From assembly GCA_030151245.1 (NCBI GenBank), contig JASLEF010000209.1:1-5094 (forward strand): a DNA stretch of 5,094 bases. Direction: 5' to 3'. A program made the position numbers and the translations under genes. Source of the stretch: Ignatzschineria sp. GTDB lineage: Bacteria; Pseudomonadota; Gammaproteobacteria; Cardiobacteriales; Wohlfahrtiimonadaceae. The notes under the pieces were generated by a model. That model did no database searches. It was not told the origin of the DNA and saw only the letters and a program-made list of their open reading frames with translations. Positions 1 to 5,094 of this stretch are shown in pieces. Numbering within the stretch: the first letter of the stretch is position 1; the number at the start of each line of letters is the position of its first letter.

Positions 1-866
1 GAGCGCTTGGAGACAATAAGTACACTTACTTGCTAGATAAAGGGCAGTATGGAAATATTAAGTTTTTGCATCTAGATCGGATCGATTTTGATAAGGTTTT
101 TGAAGAATTGTTGAATATATTTGTGATTAGAGGGGAAGAAACGCTCCACTTAATGACAATTTATGATCTGTTTCATAAGGCTTTAGTGAGTGATTACTAT
201 TTACTACGTTATATTATCCGAGCCTTTGGCGAAGATTATGGTTTTTACTTTAATGGTAAATCCCAAGTTGATAATGTGAGCCTAAATCAAGAAGCTAAAA
301 CCATTAATCAGGCAGACTTAGTTGTCGCTGAGATGAATGATCTTGAAAGGGGACTTACAAAAGAGGAGATCTCCCAGCTATTAAAGAGTAAAAGTACTAA
401 TCATGCCTCTTTCTATCTGGATAAATTAATGGAAGAAGGGCGCGTTGTAAGAATAGATCATATGCTCTATTCAACACCGGCGGTGGCTTATCGAGATGTG
501 GATTTAGATAGGATCTTAACGGCGCTTGGGGAATTAATTGATAATACAGATAAGCCTATCGATTACTCTTATTTTGAGTATCTCTTAAATGAGGAGCTAG
601 ATTTAGATTATTCTATGTATTTTTATGCATCTATTGCCCGTAAATATGCGCAAGAACGTGGTTGGTTCCGTAAGCAGTTTCTCTTTAGTAATCAAGAGAT
701 TCCCTATTCCAATGTTGCAGATATTATCGCGGAAGTGTGTGATATAGAAGATGATATCAATCAACGATTAAATGCGTTAAAAAAACATGTTTATATCGTG
801 GATGAGAGAGGGAAGAGTGCGATTTATCAAAATATGAATAAAAACAATCAATCAAATACAGCGTAA
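1..866 (+). CDS. Hypothetical protein with probable tandem winged-helix modules (3' part, start outside window)
   Basis: The reading frame is open from position 3 to the TAA at 864-866. A TTG at 30 is a possible start, but the frame continues upstream without a stop (ALGDNKYTY before it) and no ribosome site is visible, so the gene is most likely cut by the left edge. I do not recognise the family. Counting from the TTG, residues about 108-150 (GLTKEEISQLLKSKS, then SFYLDKLMEEGRVVRID and a short strand) read like a winged helix-turn-helix. Residues about 38-75 and 175-220 share a pattern of acidic and tyrosine-rich helices ending in an aromatic GW/GFYF turn. Residues about 226-267 look like a further helix-helix-strand unit. 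No signal peptide or membrane segment is seen in this part. The tail is Asn-rich and polar. A DNA-binding or regulatory role is inferred from fold impression only. The 353-base gap suggests it is transcribed separately from hsdM. Base composition is AT-rich, unlike hsdM. Confidence 0.75.
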   Translation, partial: ALGDNKYTYLLDKGQYGNIKFLHLDRIDFDKVFEELLNIFVIRGEETLHLMTIYDLFHKALVSDYYLLRYIIRAFGEDYGFYFNGKSQVDNVSLNQEAKTINQADLVVAEMNDLERGLTKEEISQLLKSKSTNHASFYLDKLMEEGRVVRIDHMLYSTPAVAYRDVDLDRILTALGELIDNTDKPIDYSYFEYLLNEELDLDYSMYFYASIARKYAQERGWFRKQFLFSNQEIPYSNVADIIAEVCDIEDDINQRLNALKKHVYIVDERGKSAIYQNMNKNNQSNTA

Positions 867-966
867 TGTTTGTTATGATCTGACTCATATATCAAAAAAA
901 ATACTCATAAGAGACATTTCTGCAAGTGTTGTTAGTAATCGGGTTTTGTGCGATAGCGATTTAACC

Positions 967-983
967 TCTGCTTTTAAAGCAGA
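967..983. repeat. Perfect odd palindrome or hairpin, 8-base arms
   Basis: TCTGCTTT (967-974) and AAAGCAGA (976-983) are exact reverse complements around one central T at 975. As RNA it would form a 7-bp stem with a 3-base loop. No T-run follows, so it is not a standard intrinsic terminator. It could be a protein-binding site or an RNA hairpin; the function is unknown. Confidence 0.6.
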
Positions 984-985
984 TA

Positions 986-999
986 GATTGCAATCGATT
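986..999. repeat. Overlapping short palindromes
   Basis: GATTGCAATC (986-995) is a perfect 10-base palindrome and AATCGATT (992-999) a perfect 8-base palindrome sharing four bases with it. They follow the 967-983 palindrome after two bases. Short palindromes arise easily in AT-rich DNA, so any function is speculative. Confidence 0.45.
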
Positions 1000-1050
1000 A
1001 TTAAAATTCAGAATTACAATTTAGAATTAAAAATAGATACTTATAAGATA

Positions 1051-1092
1051 TTTATATTGTTTTGAGTTTATGAAACATATAAACAATATAAA
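1051..1092. promoter_or_regulatory. 12-base perfect inverted repeat, candidate operator or cruciform
   Basis: TTTATATTGTTT (1051-1062) is exactly complementary in reverse to AAACAATATAAA (1081-1092), with an 18-base spacer. The spacer and right arm also hold GTTTAT (1066-1071) facing ATAAAC (1079-1084). The arms lie 30 bases apart start to start, close to three helical turns, as would suit a dimeric or cooperative repressor. They overlap the only loosely promoter-like bases in the leader. No T-run follows, so a terminator is unlikely. The gene upstream may encode a DNA-binding protein, but nothing links it to this site. The repeat itself is certain; the operator role is inference. Confidence 0.5.
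1062..1092 (+). promoter_or_regulatory. Weak candidate promoter for hsdM
   Basis: TTGAGT at 1062-1067 matches four of six bases of a -35 box, and TATAAA at 1087-1092 matches five of six of a -10 box, but the spacing of 19 is long. An alternative pairing is TTGTTT (1057-1062) with TATAAA (1078-1083), spacing 15. In such AT-rich DNA, matches of this quality are expected by chance. If real, transcription would start near 1100, giving a leader of about 120 bases, and the 12-base inverted repeat would overlap the promoter. Confidence 0.2.
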
Positions 1093-1106
1093 CCGTTATA
1101 AAACGG
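1093..1106. repeat. Small 5-bp hairpin next to the 12-base inverted repeat
   Basis: CCGTT (1093-1097) and AACGG (1102-1106) are complementary around a 4-base loop ATAA. It abuts the right arm of the larger inverted repeat. The string CGTTATAAA at 1094-1102 recurs at 1206-1214, just before the hsdM start. The stem is short, so it may have no function. Confidence 0.35.
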
Positions 1107-1219
1107 ATAAGTATATGACTGATCTAAGTGGTTTTTAGAGTAATTGCCGGCATTTTGAGAAGAAGGCAAGCAATAGAGATCGCTTTATCAATATAAAATA
1201 TAGGACGTTATAAAGTATT

Positions 1220-3640
1220 ATGGCAATTAAAAAAACAGAATTATACTCCTCCCTTTGGGCAAGCTGTGATGAGCTTCGTGGGGGAATGGATGCGAGCCAA
1301 TATAAAGACTATGTCTTAACGATGCTCTTTTTGAAATATGTTTCTGATAAGTATAAAGGCGATGAGTATGGCATGATTCTTGTGCCAGAAGGCGCAAGTT
1401 ATGATGATATCTCGCTCTTAAAGGGTGATAAAGAGATTGGTGATAAGCTCAATAAGATCATTAGTAAAATTGCTGAAGAGAATGACCTTAAAGGCGTGAT
1501 TGATATTGCGGACTTTAATGACGAGGATAAACTCGGCAAGGGTCAAGATATGATTGATCGCTTAACGAAACTGGTCGGGATTTTTGAAGGGCTGGATCTC
1601 TCAAGTAATCGCGCAGATGGCGATGATTTACTCGGTGATGCGTATGAATACTTGATGCGTCACTTTGCGACGGAATCAGGCAAGTCTAAAGGGCAGTTCT
1701 ATACGCCAGCGGAAGTATCGCGCATTTTGGCAAAAGTGATCGGGATTGGGGGCGATACCACGCAAGATATGACTGTGTACGACCCAACATGCGGATCGGG
1801 ATCGCTCCTTTTAAAAGCCAGTGATGAAGCACCGAGAGGGCTTACGATTTATGGGCAGGAGATGGATAACGCTACGAGCGCTCTTGCGAAGATGAATATG
1901 ATTCTTCATGATAATGCGACAGCAAAGATCTGGAATGATAATACGCTCTCAGCGCCACAATGGAAAGAAGCCAATGGCGACTTGAAGATGTTTGATTTTG
2001 CGGTTGCGAACCCCCCTTTTTCGAGTAAAAACTGGACGAATGGCTTAAATGTTGAGAGCGATGAGTTTGGGCGCTTTACATGGGGAACTCCGCCGGATAA
2101 AAATGGGGATTATGCCTTTTTACTGCATATTCTTAAAAGCTTAAAAAGCACTGGGAAAGGCGCAGTTATCTTGCCTCATGGTGTGCTCTTTAGGGGTAAT
2201 GCTGAAGCGCGGATTCGGGAGAATTTAGTAAAGCAGGGATATATCAAAGGCATTATTGGCTTGCCGGCAAACCTCTTCTACGGAACGGGTATTCCGGCAT
2301 GTGTGATCGTGATTGATAAGGAAGGCGCAGATTCACGCGATCAGATCTTTATGGTGGATGGCAGTAAGGGCTTTATTAAAGAGGGCAATAAAAACCGCCT
2401 TCGTAGCCAAGACGTGCATAAGATCGTGGATGTCTTTAATGATGGGTTAGAGATTCCTAAATATAGCCGAATGGTGCCATTGTCAGAAATTGAAGAAAAT
2501 GAATTTAACCTCAATATTCCTCGTTATATCGATTCGAGTGATGCAGAGGATTTACATGATCTTACCGCGCATCTAAATGGCGGGATTCCTAATCGGGATA
2601 TTGAGAGCCTTAATGGATATTGGGAGGTTTTCCCAACCCTTCAAAAAACACTCTTTAAACCGCTTCGTGAAGGATATAGCGAGGGGATCTTTGAAGCCAG
2701 CGATGTAAAAAATGCAATTTTGAATCATGAAGAGTTTAAAGCCTTTGCCATAGAGAGCCTTCAGCCCTTTACTGCATGGGCAAAAGCGAGTGATTTAAAA
2801 TCGATCGCTGTGGGCGACTTGCCTAAAGCATGGATTGATAAGATCAGCCACTCACTATTGGCGAGTTATGCAAAGATGCCTCTTCTTGATAAATACGATA
2901 TCTATCAGATTCTGATGAGCTATTGGGCCGAAACGATGCAAGATGATGTTTATGTGCTGACACAAGCAGGTTGGGAAAGTGGTAAAACGCTTCGTGAAAT
3001 CATCGTGAAAAAGGGCGAGAAATCCACAGAAACGCCGGACTTAGTGATCAATAAAAAACGCTATATCGCAGAGTTGATTTCGCCGGCAATCATTGTGACG
3101 CGTTACTTTAAAGCGGAGCAAACAGCGGTAAATGACGCACAATCTCTACTGGATGAAGCTAGCCAAACCTTAGAGAGCTTTATAGAAGAACATAGTGGTG
3201 AGGACGGTTTATTGGCAGAAGCGCTGAATGATAAAGATAAGATCACAAAAGCATCACTCACTGCCCGTGCAAAAGTGGCCACAGATCCTGAAGAGATCAA
3301 AACCCTGAAACAAACCCTAAAGTATTTTGATGCTGAAACCAAAGCAAAATCAGCGGTAAAAACGCATCAAGAAGCATTAGATTTGGCGGTGTTTAAACAG
3401 TATCCCAAGTTAAGCATTGAGGAATGCCAATCCTTGATTGTGGAAGATAAATGGCTCGGAGCGTTAGAGGCGAACATCGTGGCAGAGATCGAGCGTGTTA
3501 CGCAACAGCTCGCCAATCGTGTGAAAGAGTTGGAAGAACGCTACGCCGATGCATTGCCGGCAATCGAAGATTCGATTGAGGCATTAAGCGATAAAGTCTC
3601 AGCACATCTTAAAGCGATGGGATTGGAGTGGTCGTTATGA
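1220..3640 (+). CDS. hsdM: Type I restriction-modification methyltransferase subunit HsdM
   Basis: HsdM transfers a methyl group from S-adenosylmethionine to N6 of adenine in the target chosen by HsdS; two HsdM bind one HsdS, and the complex also supports restriction with HsdR. Residues about 8-130 form the HsdM_N helical domain (LYSSLWASCDELRGGMDASQ). Residues about 135-435 form the N6-adenine methyltransferase domain, with GQFYTP at 158-163, AdoMet motif I DPTCGSGS at 188-195, GQEMD at 212-216 and the catalytic NPPF at 264-267. All key residues are intact. From about 440 to 806 there is an extension, with a helical domain to about 620 and then a charged, probable coiled-coil region at about 630-800. 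At 806 residues it is far longer than the roughly 520-530 of EcoKI or EcoR124I HsdM, but long forms occur in other type I systems. The ATG at 1220 gives the canonical N-terminus MAIKKTELYSSLW. The ribosome site is poor (AGGA at 1202-1205, 14 bases away). The stop overlaps the hsdS start. Confidence 0.96.
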   Translation: MAIKKTELYSSLWASCDELRGGMDASQYKDYVLTMLFLKYVSDKYKGDEYGMILVPEGASYDDISLLKGDKEIGDKLNKIISKIAEENDLKGVIDIADFNDEDKLGKGQDMIDRLTKLVGIFEGLDLSSNRADGDDLLGDAYEYLMRHFATESGKSKGQFYTPAEVSRILAKVIGIGGDTTQDMTVYDPTCGSGSLLLKASDEAPRGLTIYGQEMDNATSALAKMNMILHDNATAKIWNDNTLSAPQWKEANGDLKMFDFAVANPPFSSKNWTNGLNVESDEFGRFTWGTPPDKNGDYAFLLHILKSLKSTGKGAVILPHGVLFRGNAEARIRENLVKQGYIKGIIGLPANLFYGTGIPACVIVIDKEGADSRDQIFMVDGSKGFIKEGNKNRLRSQDVHKIVDVFNDGLEIPKYSRMVPLSEIEENEFNLNIPRYIDSSDAEDLHDLTAHLNGGIPNRDIESLNGYWEVFPTLQKTLFKPLREGYSEGIFEASDVKNAILNHEEFKAFAIESLQPFTAWAKASDLKSIAVGDLPKAWIDKISHSLLASYAKMPLLDKYDIYQILMSYWAETMQDDVYVLTQAGWESGKTLREIIVKKGEKSTETPDLVINKKRYIAELISPAIIVTRYFKAEQTAVNDAQSLLDEASQTLESFIEEHSGEDGLLAEALNDKDKITKASLTARAKVATDPEEIKTLKQTLKYFDAETKAKSAVKTHQEALDLAVFKQYPKLSIEECQSLIVEDKWLGALEANIVAEIERVTQQLANRVKELEERYADALPAIEDSIEALSDKVSAHLKAMGLEWSL
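3625..3628 (+). promoter_or_regulatory. Ribosome binding site deciding the hsdS start
   Basis: GGAG lies inside the last codons of hsdM, 8 bases before the ATG at 3637. That ATG overlaps the hsdM TGA (3638-3640) as ATGA, the usual arrangement for translational coupling. This favours 3637 over the upstream in-frame GTG at 3628, which overlaps the GGAG itself. A second ATG directly follows at 3640 and cannot be excluded. Confidence 0.65.
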
Positions 3641-4968
3641 TGAAACAGAATCACGAAGTATCCAAAGTGCCAGAAGGTTATAAGCAGACAGAAGTTGGGA
3701 TTATTCCTGAGGATTGGGAAATTAAAACTCTAGGAGAAATTGCCATAGTTAAATCTGGCGGGACACCTTCAACTAATATTTCCCAATACTGGGATGGGAA
3801 GGTAGCATGGTGTACGCCAACCGACATAACCTCTTTGAGTGGAAAATATTTATTAAATACGGCTAGAACGATTAGTAAAGAGGGATTACAAAACTCTTCC
3901 GCTGAATTATTACCAACAAATACTATTGTAATGACATCAAGAGCAACTATTGGAGAATGTGCTATTGCGAAGGTAGAGCTGGCTACAAATCAAGGCTTTA
4001 AAAATTTTATATGTAGTGATGTTATTAGTTATGAGTTTTTATTTTATTTGCTAACATCTTTAAAAGATAGTTTTATTAGTCTTTGCAGTGGTAGTACATT
4101 TTTAGAAATTAGTACAACGCAAATACGTAAGTTTTCTGTAAATATTCCAACATTAAAAGAACAAACCGCCATCGCCAATGCCTTATCGGATGTGGATGCC
4201 TTAATTGCGGAGCTTGAGAAATTAATCGCTAAAAAAGAGGCGATTAAAACGGGGGCAATGCAACAGCTCTTAACAGGACGAACCCGTTTACCACAATTTG
4301 CCAAGCGAGAAGATGGAACGCCCAAAGGCTACAAGACTAGCGAATTTGGGGAGATTCCTGAGGATTGGGAGGTTGTTAGTCTAGATAGTATTTGTAGTTA
4401 TCAAAATGGACAAGCACAAGAATCTAGATTTAATTCTCAAAGTGGTTACAAGGTCATTTCGATTGGTAATTTTTCGGAAAAAGGTAGATACCTTGAAGGA
4501 AGTAACTATATTCAAAGAGGTTTAAAGTCAGAGATTAATCGGTTTATTTTAAATAAAAATGACTTGGCTATGATTCTTAATGATAAAACAGCGGTTGGGA
4601 CAATATTGGGGCGGGTAATATACATTAATCAAGATGATACTTATGTGATGAATCAAAGAACCATGCGTTTGACGTGTAATGAGAAAGTGAATTCTTTTTA
4701 CTTATCCTATCTTTTGAATTCAGATGATGTTCATAGACGAATAGTAGGCATGTCAAAACCAGGTACTCAAATATATATAAATACGGATGATGTACTTAGG
4801 TTTGAGGTTTTCATTCCTATGAGAATAAAAGAACAAACCGCCATCGCCGAAATCCTTTCCGATATGGACTCTGAGATCGAAGCCTTAGAGAAGCGCCTTG
4901 ATAAAACAAAGACCTTAAAGCAAGGGATGATGCAGGAGCTCTTAACTGGGCGAACGCGGTTGGTGTAG
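3637..4968 (+). CDS. hsdS: Type I restriction-modification specificity subunit HsdS, two target recognition domains
   Basis: HsdS binds both halves of a bipartite DNA target and holds the two HsdM subunits. From ATG 3637 it is 443 residues, a normal full length. It has the family's two-fold repeat: GYKQTEVGIIPEDWE (14-28) opens TRD1, about 24-172, and GYKTSEFGEIPEDWE (231-245) opens TRD2, about 240-396. Each TRD ends in KEQTAIA (174-180 and 398-404), then a conserved helix spacer (LSDVDALIAELEKLIAKKEAI and LSDMDSEIEALEKRLDKTKTL) and LLTGRTRL (211-218 and 435-442). The two TRDs differ strongly in sequence, so the target halves should differ; the target cannot be predicted from here. TRD DNA is clearly more AT-rich than the conserved parts, with sampled 60-base lines of 11-21 G+C in the TRDs against 24-29 in the helices and hsdM. 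This fits TRD exchange. The frame is intact. Translation is probably coupled to hsdM, and the next gene begins four bases after the stop. Confidence 0.95.
   Translation: MMKQNHEVSKVPEGYKQTEVGIIPEDWEIKTLGEIAIVKSGGTPSTNISQYWDGKVAWCTPTDITSLSGKYLLNTARTISKEGLQNSSAELLPTNTIVMTSRATIGECAIAKVELATNQGFKNFICSDVISYEFLFYLLTSLKDSFISLCSGSTFLEISTTQIRKFSVNIPTLKEQTAIANALSDVDALIAELEKLIAKKEAIKTGAMQQLLTGRTRLPQFAKREDGTPKGYKTSEFGEIPEDWEVVSLDSICSYQNGQAQESRFNSQSGYKVISIGNFSEKGRYLEGSNYIQRGLKSEINRFILNKNDLAMILNDKTAVGTILGRVIYINQDDTYVMNQRTMRLTCNEKVNSFYLSYLLNSDDVHRRIVGMSKPGTQIYINTDDVLRFEVFIPMRIKEQTAIAEILSDMDSEIEALEKRLDKTKTLKQGMMQELLTGRTRLV
3703..3719 (+). repeat. hsdS half-repeat, 17-base copy A (IPEDW)
   Basis: ATTCCTGAGGATTGGGA is identical at 3703-3719 and 4354-4370, 651 bases (217 codons) apart. 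It encodes IPEDW at the start of each TRD. Exact identity at third codon positions, while the TRDs themselves have diverged, suggests recent duplication, gene conversion or selection as a recombination edge. Confidence 0.8.
4154..4176 (+). repeat. hsdS half-repeat, 23-base copy A (KEQTAIA)
   Basis: A 23-base stretch coding for KEQTAIA is identical at 4154-4176 and 4826-4848, 672 bases (224 codons) apart. It ends TRD1 here. Just beyond it, AGCTCTTAAC is also shared at 4265-4274 and 4937-4946 with the same 672-base offset. The 21-base difference from the 651-base offset of the IPEDW repeat shows that the TRD2 block is seven codons longer than the TRD1 block. Confidence 0.85.
4354..4370 (+). repeat. 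hsdS half-repeat, 17-base copy B (IPEDW)
   Basis: Second exact copy of the 17-base IPEDW-coding repeat at 3703-3719. It marks the entry to TRD2. The surrounding residues GYKTSEFGE are only partly similar to GYKQTEVGI in the first half. Confidence 0.8.
4826..4848 (+). repeat. hsdS half-repeat, 23-base copy B (KEQTAIA)
   Basis: Second exact copy of the 23-base KEQTAIA-coding repeat at 4154-4176. It closes TRD2 and opens the distal conserved helix. The sequence after it is similar in protein but diverged in DNA from the first half. Confidence 0.85.
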
Positions 4969-4972
4969 TGCG

Positions 4973-5094
4973 ATGAGTCAAGATCAACGTCATTCTATTG
5001 AGACCGTTAAGGCGCTTTTGAGCCTTAACGATCTTTCCTTGCCAGTTTATCAGCGCCCTTATAAGTGGGGAGAGAAGCAGGTTCAACAGCTTTT
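4973..5094 (+). CDS. DUF262 (GmrSD N-terminal-like) protein, 5' part only
   Basis: An ATG at 4973, four bases after the hsdS TAG, opens a frame that runs 40 codons to the window edge. The product begins MSQDQRHSIETVKALLSLND and continues LSLPVYQRPYKWGEKQVQQL. The pattern of helix, short loop, (I/L)P.YQR.Y.W and Q..QL is the hallmark of the DUF262 or ParB-like N-terminal domain found in GmrSD-type modification-dependent restriction enzymes and related defence proteins. Members often bind or hydrolyse nucleotides, and many continue into a DUF1524 HNH nuclease domain; that part, if present, lies outside the window. No good Shine-Dalgarno is visible, so translation probably depends on coupling to hsdS. 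Being packed behind hsdS suggests an accessory defence function in the same operon. Family assignment rests on one strong motif in a short piece. Confidence 0.75.
   Translation, partial: MSQDQRHSIETVKALLSLNDLSLPVYQRPYKWGEKQVQQL

Larger units (their letters stand above)
867..1219. other. Palindrome-rich AT-rich intergenic leader upstream of hsdM
   Basis: No ORF of credible length or codon character lies here. The stretch is very AT-rich (9 G+C among the 60 bases at 1021-1080). It holds a 17-base odd palindrome (967-983), a 10-base palindrome overlapping an 8-base one (986-999), a 12-base inverted repeat (1051-1092) and a small hairpin (1093-1106). ACTCATA occurs twice, at 883-889 and 903-909, exactly 20 bases apart. 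AGAATTA occurs at 1010-1016 and 1023-1029. There is no clear rho-independent terminator after the first gene: the TATGA/TCATA stem at 874-889 is followed by A's, not T's. The hsdM promoter should lie here but no strong -35/-10 pair stands out. Confidence 0.7.

Noticed and set aside
874..902. Possible terminator after the first gene (TATGA/TCATA stem at 874-889)
   Set aside because: The stem is five weak pairs and is followed by a run of A's, not T's, on the + strand.
967..995. tRNA-like pattern: TCTGC-TTTTAAA-GCAGA has the 5-7-5 shape of an anticodon arm and is followed by GATTGCAATC, loosely like a T arm
   Set aside because: The implied anticodon TTA would read a stop codon, the second stem lacks the TTCRA loop, and no D arm, acceptor stem or CCA end can be built around it.
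3103..3342. Minus-strand open frame of 79 codons inside hsdM
   Set aside because: It lies entirely opposite a well-supported HsdM helical region and its product has no recognisable features; it is a shadow of hsdM codon use.
2261..3564. Repeated GCCGGCA, including palindromes TTGCCGGCAA (2261-2270) and ATTGCCGGCAAT (3553-3564), as a possible genome-wide signal
   Set aside because: Inside hsdM the motif always falls in frame as the codons CCG GCA (Pro-Ala) after a codon ending in G, so codon preference explains it. The single intergenic copy at 1144-1152 is not enough to argue for a signal sequence.
3628..3636. GTG at 3628 as the hsdS start
   Set aside because: It overlaps the GGAG ribosome site, while the ATG at 3637 has correct spacing and the typical ATGA overlap with the hsdM stop.
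4044..4325. Minus-strand open frame of 93 codons inside hsdS
   Set aside because: It lies opposite conserved HsdS sequence, with no ribosome site or recognisable protein pattern.
4817..5086. Minus-strand open frame of 89 codons over the hsdS/DUF262 junction
   Set aside because: It covers the conserved end of HsdS and the YQRPYKW-coding bases of the next gene; both are better supported on the + strand.

Overview
The window is an AT-rich bacterial segment carrying the front part of a type I restriction-modification locus, a host-defence system. Coding style, ATG starts and an hsdM-like sequence of the common Gram-negative kind suggest a proteobacterium, probably a gammaproteobacterium. That is an impression from protein style only; the sequence has no taxonomic marker.

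Layout, all on the + strand: (1) positions 1-866 hold the 3' part of an unrecognised gene whose beginning lies left of the window. Its product looks like a chain of small helical or winged-helix modules. (2) Positions 867-1219 are a 353-base very AT-rich gap with no convincing gene. It contains several inverted repeats, including a perfect 12-base pair of arms at 1051-1062 and 1081-1092 upstream of hsdM. (3) Positions 1220-3640 encode HsdM, the N6-adenine methyltransferase subunit, 806 residues, with a long helical C-terminal extension. (4) hsdS starts inside the hsdM stop codon (ATGA overlap, ATG at 3637) and encodes the two-TRD specificity subunit. (5) Four bases after hsdS, a new reading frame starts at 4973 and runs off the right edge; its first 40 residues carry the YQRPYKW signature of DUF262 (GmrSD-type N-terminal) proteins.

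How they work together: two HsdM with one HsdS would form the methyltransferase that marks a bipartite DNA target. With an HsdR motor/nuclease, which is not in the window and may lie downstream, the complex would cut unmodified foreign DNA. The tight packing of hsdM, hsdS and the DUF262 gene suggests one transcription unit with the DUF262 protein as an accessory or second defence function. The two TRD segments of hsdS are markedly more AT-rich than hsdM and the hsdS conserved regions, as expected if TRDs are exchanged by recombination. No fully new system can be demonstrated here. The least explained parts are the first gene, the palindrome-rich leader and the truncated DUF262 gene.
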